A stretch of 64,000 nucleotides of DNA from CADEEX01 sp964577955 (GCA_964577955.1 CAZOAZ010000028.1:1-64000), one strand, 5' to 3'. Positions 51,071 to 59,541 are shown, counted from the stretch's first letter. Numbers and translations: made by a program. Notes: generated by a model not told the origin, from the sequence alone.

Positions 51071-51077
51071 TCCTGCG

Positions 51078-52877
51078 TCAGTCCACTGACGGCCGTCTTA
51101 TATCGTCGATCACGACGACGTTCATCAAACCTTTGACCGCCTCCAGCTTCAGGCCGAGTTGTTCCTGAATCGCCGTGAAGAGCGCCGGAGCGCCGGCGTC
51201 GGCTGGCGGTGCCGTCCGAACCGGGAGCATCGTCGGCGCCGCGACTGAGGGCGCGCCCGGCGCGGGCGGTGGGGGTGGCGGCGGCGGTGGCGGTGGGGGA
51301 GCGTGCGCTGGCAAATAGTCTCCCGACGTCTGTCCGGGCTCGGGCGTCCACGAGAGCGCGATGTCGTAGACGCCGGTCAACCCGCTCTTGTCCAGCACCG
51401 GCCGCTCGAGACGCCACGACAACCACTGCGAGAGGATGCGGAGGTCCATCGTGCCCGAGATGAAGCCCCGGTCGACTCTGGCGCTCACGTTGTACGGCCT
51501 GAAGCCATCGACGATTCCCAGTTTGCTCGGATCGGATGCTCTCAGTTCGAAGACGCTTCCTTCACGCGTCTCAGAGTGCGCCCGCAGCCCAAACCGCTCA
51601 ATCAGGAGTGTCTTGAAGATGCCCGGCATGTGCGAGTGCGTCAACTCGGGCCTGCCTGCGAACGCCGGATCGAGAGTGGCGGCGACGTCGAAGCGTTCAT
51701 TGCGGATCCACGACGGTCCGCCAATCAGCTCGTAGTGCTGAACCCCGTAGGCGACCTGCATCATCATCTGGACGGTGATGCCCGATGCCCTGACGCCATT
51801 GCCGTACGGCCGAAATCTCGGGCCTGGTTCGTTCGAGGTGTCCGGCTTGATTGACGCCGCGTCAACCGGCAGGGCCTCGGCGCCAGGTGACGGAGTCGAT
51901 TGCACGACCACGCGCGTGGCCGTCGAGGCACCGATCCAGACCGGCGCTGCGATGATGGCCGCGATACCGAGAGCGAGGAGCAGCGTCAGCGGGCGTGACA
52001 GCCTGAGCCGGGGTTGGTTGGTCATGATCGCCTCGATTCGTGCGGTGAGGCTCGAGCCGGTCACGCCGGGTGCGCAAACCAGACGAGTCTCGGTGTAGAG
52101 ACGGCAAATCTTGAGAATCGCCTCCGCGTAGGTGTGTGGCTCGGTCCCGACCGCGACGACCTGTTCGTCGCACGCGCGTTCGCGTTCGTCGACGAGCCGC
52201 CGCTCGATCCACCAGACCGCGGGATGAAACCAGAACAGCGCTTCAACGAGCATGTGCGCGGCCGCGGCGAGGTTGTCCCGCCGCTGCACGTGACACATTT
52301 CGTGCAGCACCACCGCCGTGGTTTCGTCGCTGGTGAGCCGATCGGTCAGCCCCGACGGCACGAGCAATGTCGGACGCAGCAGTCCGACGATGCCCGGCTC
52401 GATGAAGGCGTCCGAGGCCAGCACCGGCACGTCAGCCGGCACGCCGAGGGAGTGTGATGGCACAGGCGCCGCGGCACGCAGCGCATTCCGCAGCGGACGC
52501 CACTCGCGCCACCAGGACCACAAGACGACGGCGCCGCCCGCGATCCACAGGGCCGTGAGAACCGCCGGCCAGCGCGGAGCGACCACGGTTGCCGCCGGTG
52601 CCAGTGCGGCGAGCGGTGCCGGCGCCACGACCTGTTCGATCGCGAACGACCATGGCGTGCGGCTGTCGATGGTGGTCGTGTGCCAGGCGAACTGGCTGCC
52701 GAGCGCGGCGAGCCAGGACCAGGGCAGCAGAAACTTGAGCGATGCCGCCAGCCACAGCCGATAGCGGACCGCGGCAGCGTGGCTGCGGAGGGCGAAGGCG
52801 GCCGCGGCGGCGAGCGCCGCGAACAGCGTGGACTGCCAGAGATGATGGAGCAGCGGCGTCATGAGGTCGGCGCTCAT
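51078..52877 (-). CDS. BlaR1-like M56 metallopeptidase sensor with TIGR03435-type tail
   Basis: 599 residues. The N-terminal half has four transmembrane helices and the M56 zinc motif VVLHEMCHVQRRDN (HExxH) with the third-ligand region ERACDEQVVAVG. After the fourth helix (LLLALGIAAIIAAPVWIG) the external part is not a penicillin-binding sensor but a TIGR03435-like domain (~375-599; DAASIKPD..., FTAIQEQLGLKLEAVK). It includes a run of 12 or more prolines. Its ATG overlaps the BlaI stop. It should cleave BlaI when an unknown ligand is sensed. Confidence 0.92.
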   Translation of the reverse strand: MSADLMTPLLHHLWQSTLFAALAAAAAFALRSHAAAVRYRLWLAASLKFLLPWSWLAALGSQFAWHTTTIDSRTPWSFAIEQVVAPAPLAALAPAATVVAPRWPAVLTALWIAGGAVVLWSWWREWRPLRNALRAAAPVPSHSLGVPADVPVLASDAFIEPGIVGLLRPTLLVPSGLTDRLTSDETTAVVLHEMCHVQRRDNLAAAAHMLVEALFWFHPAVWWIERRLVDERERACDEQVVAVGTEPHTYAEAILKICRLYTETRLVCAPGVTGSSLTARIEAIMTNQPRLRLSRPLTLLLALGIAAIIAAPVWIGASTATRVVVQSTPSPGAEALPVDAASIKPDTSNEPGPRFRPYGNGVRASGITVQMMMQVAYGVQHYELIGGPSWIRNERFDVAATLDPAFAGRPELTHSHMPGIFKTLLIERFGLRAHSETREGSVFELRASDPSKLGIVDGFRPYNVSARVDRGFISGTMDLRILSQWLSWRLERPVLDKSGLTGVYDIALSWTPEPGQTSGDYLPAHAPPPPPPPPPPPPAPGAPSVAAPTMLPVRTAPPADAGAPALFTAIQEQLGLKLEAVKGLMNVVVIDDIRRPSVD

Positions 52878-53260
52878 TTGGACTTCTCCTTCTTCGTCAG
52901 CCGCTTCAGCGTGTCCTCGGCGTCCTTGATGTCGTCGAGCGTGAGCGAGCCGGCTTTGATCAGACGCGCCATCACCGGCCGCCCGTGGCCGCCGAAGAGG
53001 CTCAGGAGCTCGTCGACCCACCGGTCGTGGGCATCGCCCTTCGAGATGATCGCTTCGAAGATGTTGGCGTTGCTGATCCGCTTCACGCAGCGCAAGGCCT
53101 TCTTCTTCTCGAGCCGGTAGATGGTGGTCTGGATGGTCGTGAAGGCCGGCTTGTCACGGCCCGGAAACGCGTCGTGGATCTCGCGGACGGAGCAGGCTCC
53201 GCGCGTCCAGAGCGTGTCCATGATCTGCAGTTCGAGTTTGGTCAGCTTCGGTGACGCCAT
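52874..53260 (-). CDS. BlaI/MecI/CopY-type repressor
   Basis: 128 residues. A winged helix with LTKLELQIMDTLWTRGACSV and TIQTTIYRLEKK is followed by a helical dimerisation tail. BlaI-type repressors bind TAC...GTA palindromes and are inactivated by a paired M56 sensor. That sensor is the next gene, whose start overlaps this stop (ATGA). An operator is visible 26 bases upstream of the start. Confidence 0.94.
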   Translation of the reverse strand: MASPKLTKLELQIMDTLWTRGACSVREIHDAFPGRDKPAFTTIQTTIYRLEKKKALRCVKRISNANIFEAIISKGDAHDRWVDELLSLFGGHGRPVMARLIKAGSLTLDDIKDAEDTLKRLTKKEKSK

Positions 53261-53281
53261 AGGTAACTACCAGTGGCGTCG

Positions 53282-53310
53282 ATCTAACTACAAACGTAGT
53301 TGGATTGCAA
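53282..53310 (-). promoter_or_regulatory. BlaI promoter with BlaI-type operator
   Basis: On the minus strand TTGCAA (53305-53310), a 17-base spacer and TTAGAT (53282-53287) form the -35 and -10. The spacer contains AACTACAAACGTAGTT (53286-53301 on the plus strand), a perfect 6-base inverted repeat around AAAC, which is the BlaI-type box. A second half-site AACTAC lies at 53265-53270, near the ribosome-binding site. Confidence 0.72.
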
Positions 53311-53334
53311 GGGCAATCTGATACAGGCGTCTGG

Positions 53335-54162
53335 CTATTTCTGACAGGTCGGGCAGTAGTAGGTGGACCGGCCCGCCTGAACGATGCGCCTGATGGTTCC
53401 GCGGCAGCCGCGGTTCGGGCAGGGTTCGCCGTGGCGCTCGTAGACGCGGAAGCGTCCTTGCCGGTAGTTGGCTTTCTGCTGGAGCGCGACGGCGCGTCGC
53501 AGCACAGTCTTGATGGCCGCGGCCAGGCGGCGGGCGCCTTCGCGCGGCAGCCCGGTGGCGGTCGCGATGGTCGAGGCCTGGCGTCTGGGCGAGAGCCGGG
53601 ACAGGTTGAGCGCTTCGCTCACGTAGATGTTGCCGAGCCCGGCCACGACCCGCTGATCGAGCAGCGTGACCTTGAGCGAGGTCCGTTTGCCGGCGCATGC
53701 GGCGGCCAGCCGCTTGGCGTCGAATTCGGCGGACAGCGGCTCGGGGCCCATCGCCTCGAGCCCGGGATCAGCCGATCCTCCGGCGGCGGCGACGAGGTCC
53801 ATCACGCCGAACCGGCGCGGATCGTTGAACGTCACCCGGTGTCCAGACGACAGGTCGAAGACCACGTGGTCGTGACGCTCGACCACGTCGGGCTCGCCGG
53901 CGGCGGTCAGCCGATCGACGCGGAACGATCCGGACATCCCGAGATGCATCACCAGTGTGTCGCCTGAATCGAGCACACCGACCAGGTACTTGCCGCGCCG
54001 CTGCAGCGCTGTGACGGTGCGCCCGTGCAATCGGGCGGCGAAGTCGCGGGGAAACGGGCGGCGCAGATCCGGACGGCGCAGCCACACGGCGACGAATCGC
54101 GCACCGCGCATCGCCGGCTCGAGTTCGAGCCGGACCGCTTCGACTTCCGGCAGTTCAGGCAC
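53335..54162 (-). CDS. mutM: Formamidopyrimidine-DNA glycosylase
   Basis: 275 residues, the normal length. The N-terminal PELPEVEAV contains the catalytic Pro2 and Glu3. RRGKYLVG carries the conserved Lys near 58, and NDPRRFGVM and GLGNIYVSEAL are family motifs. The C-terminal zinc finger CPNRGCRGTI...CPTC is complete. It excises 8-oxoguanine and FapyG and nicks the strand. Next to an NHL gene without clear functional link. Confidence 0.94.
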   Translation of the reverse strand: MPELPEVEAVRLELEPAMRGARFVAVWLRRPDLRRPFPRDFAARLHGRTVTALQRRGKYLVGVLDSGDTLVMHLGMSGSFRVDRLTAAGEPDVVERHDHVVFDLSSGHRVTFNDPRRFGVMDLVAAAGGSADPGLEAMGPEPLSAEFDAKRLAAACAGKRTSLKVTLLDQRVVAGLGNIYVSEALNLSRLSPRRQASTIATATGLPREGARRLAAAIKTVLRRAVALQQKANYRQGRFRVYERHGEPCPNRGCRGTIRRIVQAGRSTYYCPTCQK

Positions 54163-54177
54163 GCGCGCGTGTCCGTC

Positions 54178-55311
54178 TCATCGCGCCGGCACGCGCACGA
54201 ATTTCTGTGCCCGGCGGCCGGTTCCGACTTCGGCGGTATAGAGGTTGCCGCGTGAATCGAGCGCGACATTGTGGAGGAAGACGAATTGCCCGGCGTAGTG
54301 GCCGATGCGGCCGAAGCTGCTGACTTCGCGCATCGACTGGCGCTCGAAGATGTGAATCTTGCCGTTGCCGGCGTCGGCGAGGTACAGGAACTCCTGCGCC
54401 GCGTCCGGCGAGAAGGCGATCGAAAACGCCGTGCCGAGAAGACGCGTCTTCCGTTCGACGAACACCTCGCGCTGGAACGTGCCGTCGAGGCCGAAGAGCT
54501 GCAGGCGGTTGTTGATCCGATCGGCGACATAGACGGTGCCGTCGTTCGACACGCGGATGCCATGGACCGTGTTGAACTGTGCCGGGCCGGGCCCCTCGAC
54601 CTGGCGCTGCTGTGGCACGCTGTCGTCGGGCGGCTTGCCGTACGCGCCCCGCATCCGCTTGAACGCGCCGGTATCGGCATCGAGGACGACGACGCGGCGG
54701 TTGACGTAGCCGTCGGCGATGAAGGCTTCGTTGGTGTTCCGATACACGAAAATATCGGCGGCGTTATTGAAGTTCGCCGTGTCGAGGCTGCCCTTGCTCT
54801 GGCCGCGGCGGCCGACCTGCAGCAGGAATGTGCCGTCGCGCGTGAACTTCAGGATCATGTTCTCGGTCCGCTCCTGCAGCCGCGGACCACCGGCCGACGA
54901 GATCCAGACGTTGTTCTTGTAGTCGACGAAGATGCCGTGCTCGTCCTTCGGCCACTCGAAGCCGGCGCCTTCGCCGCCCCAGCCCTGCAGGTAGTTGCCG
55001 GCGGCGTCGAACTCCATCACCGGCGGCGCTTCGCGGCAGCAGACCGCTTCGGGGTTGCCGGCTTTTTCGTCGGAGTTGAGCGACCACGGCCGCTGAATCA
55101 GCCAGATGTGATCCTGCGCGTCCACGGTGATACCGGCGACCTGGCCGAGGATCCACCGCTCGGGGAGCTTCGGCCAGAACGGATCGACTTCAAAGCGCGG
55201 CGCGGGATTGGGCTGCTGCGCGTGCGAGGCCTGCGTCAGGTACCGTTCGGCGGCCGAGGCCAGAACGAAGAGCGCAAGCAGCGCACCGAGTTGCGACATC
55301 CGCTTCGTCAT
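54178..55311 (-). CDS. Secreted NHL-repeat propeller protein
   Basis: 377 residues with a signal peptide (QLGALLALFVLASAAERYL). NHL blades include VAGITVDAQDHIWLIQRP, HGIFVDYKNNVWISSAGG, NTVHGIRVSNDGTVYVADRI and HNVALDSRGNLYTAEVG. It resembles the propeller at 34106-35158 in type, with longer blades. The ATG at 55311 is used; the longer frame is repeat-derived. Convergent with nothing, 16 bases after MutM on the same strand. Substrate unknown. Confidence 0.9.
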   Translation of the reverse strand: MTKRMSQLGALLALFVLASAAERYLTQASHAQQPNPAPRFEVDPFWPKLPERWILGQVAGITVDAQDHIWLIQRPWSLNSDEKAGNPEAVCCREAPPVMEFDAAGNYLQGWGGEGAGFEWPKDEHGIFVDYKNNVWISSAGGPRLQERTENMILKFTRDGTFLLQVGRRGQSKGSLDTANFNNAADIFVYRNTNEAFIADGYVNRRVVVLDADTGAFKRMRGAYGKPPDDSVPQQRQVEGPGPAQFNTVHGIRVSNDGTVYVADRINNRLQLFGLDGTFQREVFVERKTRLLGTAFSIAFSPDAAQEFLYLADAGNGKIHIFERQSMREVSSFGRIGHYAGQFVFLHNVALDSRGNLYTAEVGTGRRAQKFVRVPAR

Positions 55312-55377
55312 GCGCGAGATTCTAGCAGCGGATCTCGGGTGGTCGTCCGTGAGACGACGACGGCCCACGCACCTGAC

Positions 55378-55592
55378 AACGGTGCGGGGTGCACGGTGCA
55401 CGGTGCCTGGTGCAGGTGCCGGGTGCACAGTGCCCAGTGCCGGGTGCGGCGCACCGCCTCTACTGCTGGACAATCGATGCGGCGCGCCAGCGCGCGGCTT
55501 CTACCGAACGAACTGGCCGCGCGCTGCACCCGGCACTGCGCACCGTGCACTTGGCACCAGCACCAGGCACCGTGCACCGTGCACGGCGCACC
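55378..55592. repeat. GTGCA word hairpin element, copy 2
   Basis: GTGCACGGTGCACGGTGCCT words on the left face AGGCACCGTGCACCGTGCAC on the right. The core again has CAGCGCGCGGC facing GCCGCGCGCTG and the GCGCCAGCGCGCGGCTT block seen at 35164-35383. It fills most of the 55312-55669 gap between two divergent genes; nothing else is seen there. Confidence 0.85.
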
Positions 55593-55669
55593 GCTCTCCG
55601 TATCGACTCCGGTCGACCCGCTGTGCCAAGATGTGCCGCCAGTCTTCGGGCACTCATTTGGAGGATTCC

Positions 55670-56275
55670 ATGCGAACCACCGTTTGCCGTGTGCTTGCCG
55701 CGTCGCTGTTGTCGATCGCCGGTTTTGCGAGCGCGGCCTACGCCCAGGCGCCCGCGGCGGCCCCGGCCGGCGCCCAGGTCAGCCCCGTCGTCACCAATCC
55801 GACCTATGTGACGATCCCGCTCGAGATCACCGTCAACAAGCCAGCGGCGGAAGTGTGGAAGCGCGTCGGCAAGTATTGCGACATCGCCGAGTGGCTGCGG
55901 ATCGCGGCCGGGTGCACGATTACGTCGGGCAAGGACGGCGAAGTCGGCGCGGTGCGAACGGTCGCCGGCGAAGTGCTGGTGGGCAAGACCGAGCTCTCGT
56001 ACACCTACACGCAGACGGTGCGGGCCGGCCGCCCGTACGACCTCTACCACGGCACGCTTGAAGCGCGTCCGGTGACCGCAACGACGTCGAAGCTGGTCTA
56101 CACGCTGATGTTCGACAATTCGATGCTGGCCGACGACGCCGCGCGAGAGGCCAACCTGGCGCAGCGCCGCCGGACGTTCACCACGGCGCTCGAGAATATG
56201 AAGATTCTTGCTGAAGGTGGCACGCTGCCGCCGGCGCCTCCGCCGCCAGCTCGCGGCGCGACTCCCGGTTTCTGA
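55670..56275 (+). CDS. Secreted START-like (SRPBCC) domain protein
   Basis: 201 residues with a signal peptide (VLAASLLSIAGFASAAYAQA). The START/SRPBCC fold is recognisable in PLEITVNKPAAEVWKRVGKYCDIAEWLRI (polyketide-cyclase/lipid-transport type), TYTQTVRAGRPYDLYHGTLEARP and a long C-terminal helix. The tail is Pro/Gly-rich. Two cysteines near 70 and 82 may pair. GGAGGATTCC precedes the ATG. Ligand unknown. The following amidohydrolase starts 49 bases on, across a REP. Confidence 0.85.
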   Translation: MRTTVCRVLAASLLSIAGFASAAYAQAPAAAPAGAQVSPVVTNPTYVTIPLEITVNKPAAEVWKRVGKYCDIAEWLRIAAGCTITSGKDGEVGAVRTVAGEVLVGKTELSYTYTQTVRAGRPYDLYHGTLEARPVTATTSKLVYTLMFDNSMLADDAAREANLAQRRRTFTTALENMKILAEGGTLPPAPPPPARGATPGF

Positions 56276-56285
56276 CTCTGATGTC

Positions 56286-56312
56286 GGTGGCGTCCGGCTT
56301 CAGCCGGATTAC
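56286..56312. repeat. REP-like palindrome, family B
   Basis: GGTGGCGTCCGGCTTCAGCC then GGATTAC, between the START-like gene and the amidohydrolase. Confidence 0.82.
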
Positions 56313-56324
56313 ACGCGTCTTCTC

Positions 56325-57365
56325 ATGCCCGAACCGATTCTCGAACCCGACCTGCCGATCGTCGATCCGCATCACCATCTCTGGGACCGCACGCCCGAGA
56401 TGGTGCAGCGGATGCCACCGCTCGAGCACGGGTTCATGGACATCCTGCGGACGATTCCGCGCTATCTCCTCGATCAGTTCCTCGTCGACCTGCGATCCGG
56501 GCACAACGTGCGTGCCACGGTCTTCATCGAGTGCCGCGCGATGTACCGCGCCGACGCGCCCGAGGGTTTCGGGTGTGTCGGTGAGACCGAGTTCGTCAAT
56601 GGCATCGCCGCGATGTCGGCCAGCGGCATCTACGGCGAGACCCGGATTGCCGCGGCCATCGTCGGTCACGTGGATCTGCGGATGGGCGATGCGGCCGAAG
56701 CGGTGCTGCACGCTCACCTCGCCGCGGGCAACGGACGGTTTCGCGGGATTCGCCACAGCGCGTCGTGGGATGAAGATCCGTCGGTGCTTGGTCCGCTCGC
56801 GACGCGCAACCCGCCGCGTCTGTACTTCGATCCGGCATTCCGCGCCGGATTCACGCACCTGCAGCCGCTCGGGTTGTCGTTCGACTCGTGGCTGCTCGAA
56901 CCACAGCTTCCCGATCTGATCGATCTCGCGCGAGCGTTTCCCGGCACGACGATCGTCCTCGATCACGTCGGCACGCCCCTCGGCATCGGCCGTCATGCGG
57001 GAACGCGCGAGTCGCGCTTCGAGATCTGGCGGACTCACATCAGGACGCTGGCGGAGTGTCCGAACGTCAACGTGAAGCTGGGTGGACTGCCGATGCCGTT
57101 TGGCGGCTGGCGTGAACGGATGGCGGGCCCTGACGAAACCTCGGAAACGCTCGCCCGATGGTGGCGGCCGTACATCGAGACCTGCATTGAGGCGTTCGGC
57201 GCCGACCGCTGCATGTTCGAGAGCAATTTTCCGGTCGATCGGTTCGGTGCGACCTATCCGGCGCTCTGGAACGCGTTCAAGCGCATCACGTCCGGATGTT
57301 CCGCGTCCGAGAAGGCCGCGCTCTATAGCGGTACGGCCAGCCGCGTCTACCGGATCACGGTGTGA
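56325..57365 (+). CDS. Amidohydrolase 2 family hydrolase
   Basis: 346 residues without a signal peptide. LPIVDPHHHLWDRTPE at the N-terminus is the metal-binding HxH of Amidohydrolase_2, VFIECRAMYRADAP and VLDHVGTPLG follow, and FESNFPVDRFG near the end carries the catalytic Asp strand. The closest relatives are 2-pyrone-4,6-dicarboxylate-lactonase-like proteins; the substrate is unknown. The ATG at 56325 begins right before MPEPILEPD. Confidence 0.9.
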   Translation: MPEPILEPDLPIVDPHHHLWDRTPEMVQRMPPLEHGFMDILRTIPRYLLDQFLVDLRSGHNVRATVFIECRAMYRADAPEGFGCVGETEFVNGIAAMSASGIYGETRIAAAIVGHVDLRMGDAAEAVLHAHLAAGNGRFRGIRHSASWDEDPSVLGPLATRNPPRLYFDPAFRAGFTHLQPLGLSFDSWLLEPQLPDLIDLARAFPGTTIVLDHVGTPLGIGRHAGTRESRFEIWRTHIRTLAECPNVNVKLGGLPMPFGGWRERMAGPDETSETLARWWRPYIETCIEAFGADRCMFESNFPVDRFGATYPALWNAFKRITSGCSASEKAALYSGTASRVYRITV

Positions 57366-57411
57366 GTCGGCTCGCGGCCGGGGTCAGACACCCGGCGTCA
57401 GAACCCGTTCC

Positions 57412-57455
57412 GCCCTTCGATGGCACTCAGGGCGGCCTGAGCACAGTCGAAGGCC
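57412..57455. repeat. REP-like palindrome, family C
   Basis: CGCCCTTCGATGGCACTCAG faces GCCTGAGCACAGTCGAAGG; it is the most complete copy of this family. A GGGGTCAGACACCC word lies just before it (57379-57392). Confidence 0.75.
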
Positions 57456-57468
57456 GGTGTCCGACCCC

Positions 57469-57885
57469 TCAGCGTCGGGCGGGTCCCACGAACTCGATCG
57501 TGTCGAAGCCGCCGGCCCTCGTCCACTCGACACGCAGAATGCGCGCGTTCGCCTCGCGTGTCGGCTGCTGCGTGTAGACCAGAATCTCCGAGAAGCGCGC
57601 GCGCAGGTGATCGACGATCCGGTGGGCAATGTCCGCTGCGTCGCGGCGATCGTGGGCCTCGGTATGGACCACGAGGACGTCGAAGTGCGATTCGTGCGAG
57701 AGGATGCGCCAGCGTCCGTGCGGTGCCTCGAGCCAGCATTGCAGCGCGCCGGCTGACAGCAGATCGTGTTCAGCCGCAGGTGCGCACGCCGTGATGCCGG
57801 GCGCCGGCGGAGCCGTGGTGTGGTGGAGCGCGCACCCGGAGAGCCACAGCGCAGCCGGCAGCACGAGCGGAAGGCGCGCCCGCAT
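57469..57885 (-). CDS. Small lipoprotein
   Basis: 138 residues. The signal ends in a lipobox (LWLSGC). The mature part has HDLLSAGALQCWLEAPHGRW, then RWRILSHESHFDVLVVHTEA, an alpha/beta pattern with no recognised family. It is only two bases downstream of the methyltransferase-like gene on the same strand, so the two are co-transcribed. Confidence 0.78.
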   Translation of the reverse strand: MRARLPLVLPAALWLSGCALHHTTAPPAPGITACAPAAEHDLLSAGALQCWLEAPHGRWRILSHESHFDVLVVHTEAHDRRDAADIAHRIVDHLRARFSEILVYTQQPTREANARILRVEWTRAGGFDTIEFVGPARR

Positions 57886-57887
57886 CG

Positions 57888-58409
57888 CTACGGACTCTGC
57901 GGCATGGTCCAGGAATAGACCGCGCGGCCGTCGACGATGCGCGTTTCAGCCGGGGCCCAGTCGCCCATGTCGAAAGCATGCGAGACGATGCGCGTGCCCG
58001 GCTTCAGCTCGCGCAGCAGCTTCGGCCTGAGCGCCAGGTTCACCGATGGCAGCAGATACAGCGCGACGACCGTTGCGTCGCGCAAGTCGGTGTCGAAGAT
58101 GTTGGCCTGGAGGAACGTGACGCGGTCTGACACGCCGGCGCGTCGCGCGTTCACGTCGGCTTCGCGGACGCGGGCCTGGTCGATCTCGATGCCGACGCCA
58201 CGGCGGGCGCCGAAGTCTTTGACCGCGGCGATGACGATCCGCCCGTCGCCGGACCCCAGGTCGTACACCACGTCACCGGCTCCGACTCTCGCCATCTGCA
58301 GCATCGCCGTCACAACCGCGCGTGGCGTCGGAATGTAGACGACGTCCGGTGCCGGCGCCTGCGCGTCCAGCGCGACGCCGAGCAGGAGCACGACGGTCGC
58401 ATTGCACAT
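57888..58409 (-). CDS. Secreted class I SAM-methyltransferase-like protein
   Basis: About 173 residues. A short hydrophobic N-terminus (ATVVLLLGVALDAQAPAPD) behaves as a signal peptide. The Rossmann core contains VVYDLGSGDGRIVIAA (motif I), GVGIEIDQARV (motif II) and NIFDTDLRDATVVALYLLP. Its ATG lies inside the TTGCA hairpin element (58400-58477), so the N-terminus is partly repeat-encoded; a start at 58454 (KMQIGLT) is also possible. A secreted methyltransferase fold suggests a non-canonical role. Activity not shown. Confidence 0.82.
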   Translation of the reverse strand: MCNATVVLLLGVALDAQAPAPDVVYIPTPRAVVTAMLQMARVGAGDVVYDLGSGDGRIVIAAVKDFGARRGVGIEIDQARVREADVNARRAGVSDRVTFLQANIFDTDLRDATVVALYLLPSVNLALRPKLLRELKPGTRIVSHAFDMGDWAPAETRIVDGRAVYSWTMPQSP

Positions 58410-58477
58410 TGCGAAATGCAAATTGCAAACTTGTCCGGTTAGTCCAATTTGCATTTTGCAATTTGCACTGTGCAATT
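58400..58477. repeat. TTGCA word hairpin, copy 2
   Basis: ATTGCACATTGCGAAATGCA faces GCAAATTGCAAATTGCAC with a loop. It is like the element at 51012-51070. The start codon of the methyltransferase-like gene lies inside it. Confidence 0.8.
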
Positions 58478-58488
58478 CCAGCCCCAGA

Positions 58489-59097
58489 TTATGGCCCGAG
58501 TCGGATCCTCCGGGCGGCCGCGTCCATGAGCGCCAGGACGGCCGGGTCGTTCCAGAGGTCGGTCGTCGGCGCCAGCGAATCGGACGGCGTTTTCGGGTCG
58601 GCCAGCCGCAGTTGCAGCCAGATGACGTCCCGCCACGCCCCGCACTTGAACCCGACCCCACGGTAAATCCCCACCTCCGTAAAACCCATGGCTCGGTGGA
58701 GGCCTTCACTTCCGGGGTTGGGCAGCGTGATCCCGGCATAGGCGTTGACGTAGCCCTGGCGTCGGAGCAGCGCGAACAGGGCGTCATACAACGCCCGGCC
58801 TGCCCCGCGGCGCTGCAGTTGCGGCTTCAGATAGACGGTGACGTCGACCGACCAGCGATAGGCCCAGCGCGTCTTGTGCGGCGACGCGTAGGCGTACCCG
58901 AGCACGCCGGCTTCGTCGGATTCGGCGACCAACCAGGGGAACTGCGCACATTGCGCCTGGATTCGTTGCTCGAATTCCTCGGCCGTCGGCACGGCCAGTT
59001 CGAACGATGTGACGTTGTCGGAGACGTAGGGCGCGTAGATCTCGCGTACCGCGGCCGCGTCGCCAGGACGCACGGGACGGATGCGAATCCGCTTCAT
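58489..59097 (-). CDS. GNAT N-acetyltransferase, phosphinothricin-acetyltransferase-like
   Basis: 202 residues. RIRPVRPGDAAAVREIYAPYVSDNVTSFE at the N-terminus, YLKPQLQRRGAGRALYDAL (acetyl-CoA-binding QRRGAG) and NPGSEGLHRAMGFTEVGIYRG are the pattern of the PAT/BAR-type subgroup. It acetylates a small amine with acetyl-CoA; substrate unknown. Its ATG overlaps the MarR stop by four bases (ATGA), so the pair is translationally coupled. Confidence 0.92.
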   Translation of the reverse strand: MKRIRIRPVRPGDAAAVREIYAPYVSDNVTSFELAVPTAEEFEQRIQAQCAQFPWLVAESDEAGVLGYAYASPHKTRWAYRWSVDVTVYLKPQLQRRGAGRALYDALFALLRRQGYVNAYAGITLPNPGSEGLHRAMGFTEVGIYRGVGFKCGAWRDVIWLQLRLADPKTPSDSLAPTTDLWNDPAVLALMDAAARRIRLGP

Positions 59098-59540
59098 CGT
59101 TTGGCGACCTCACGGCGCCAGCGCTCAATGGCGGGAACCAGTTCGTGGAGAAAGTCGAGGACGTGGCGGCGTGCCGCCGGACTCCGCCGATCAAGGAGCG
59201 GCGCGAGATGCGCGAGAAAGGCGGCGCGGCCGCCGCCGTACAGCTTCTGTCCGCGCGGCGTCAGCTTGACGTGCCAGCTGCGCCGATCGCGCGGGTGATC
59301 GATCCGCTCGACCAGCCCCTTCTTTTCCAGCTGGTCGATGACGCCGGTCATCGTGCTCAGGCGCAGATCGAGGTCGGCGGCGAGCGCGCCCATCGCCCGC
59401 GGACCGTGCAGAAAGAGCAGGCGCAGGCAATAGGACTGCGACACGCTCAGGCCGCGGTAGCCGCGCGCCTCGAGGCTGCGGAACTGGTACAGCGTGGCCA
59501 GCGCGGTCAGCAGTTCTTCGAGCCGGGCGAGGTCGTTCAC
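59094..59540 (-). CDS. MarR-family transcriptional regulator
   Basis: 148 residues, the usual length. A winged helix is formed by SVSQSYCLRLLFLHGPRAMGALAADLDLRLSTMTGVIDQLEKKGLV, with the DPRDRRSWHVKLT wing. MarR proteins bind palindromes and release on small-molecule binding. Start is GTG, with almost no room for a Shine-Dalgarno because a palindrome and promoter lie immediately upstream. It should control itself and the GNAT gene. Confidence 0.93.
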   Translation of the reverse strand: MNDLARLEELLTALATLYQFRSLEARGYRGLSVSQSYCLRLLFLHGPRAMGALAADLDLRLSTMTGVIDQLEKKGLVERIDHPRDRRSWHVKLTPRGQKLYGGGRAAFLAHLAPLLDRRSPAARRHVLDFLHELVPAIERWRREVAKR

Positions 59541-59541
59541 G

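Noticed and set aside
51003..51077. Intrinsic terminator at the AT-rich hairpin
   Set aside because: There is a hairpin but no T-run after it, so it is kept as a repeat only.
54271..56061. Long plus-strand open frame over the NHL gene and repeat
   Set aside because: It crosses the GTGCA repeat and the START-like gene in another frame; no domain is recognisable.
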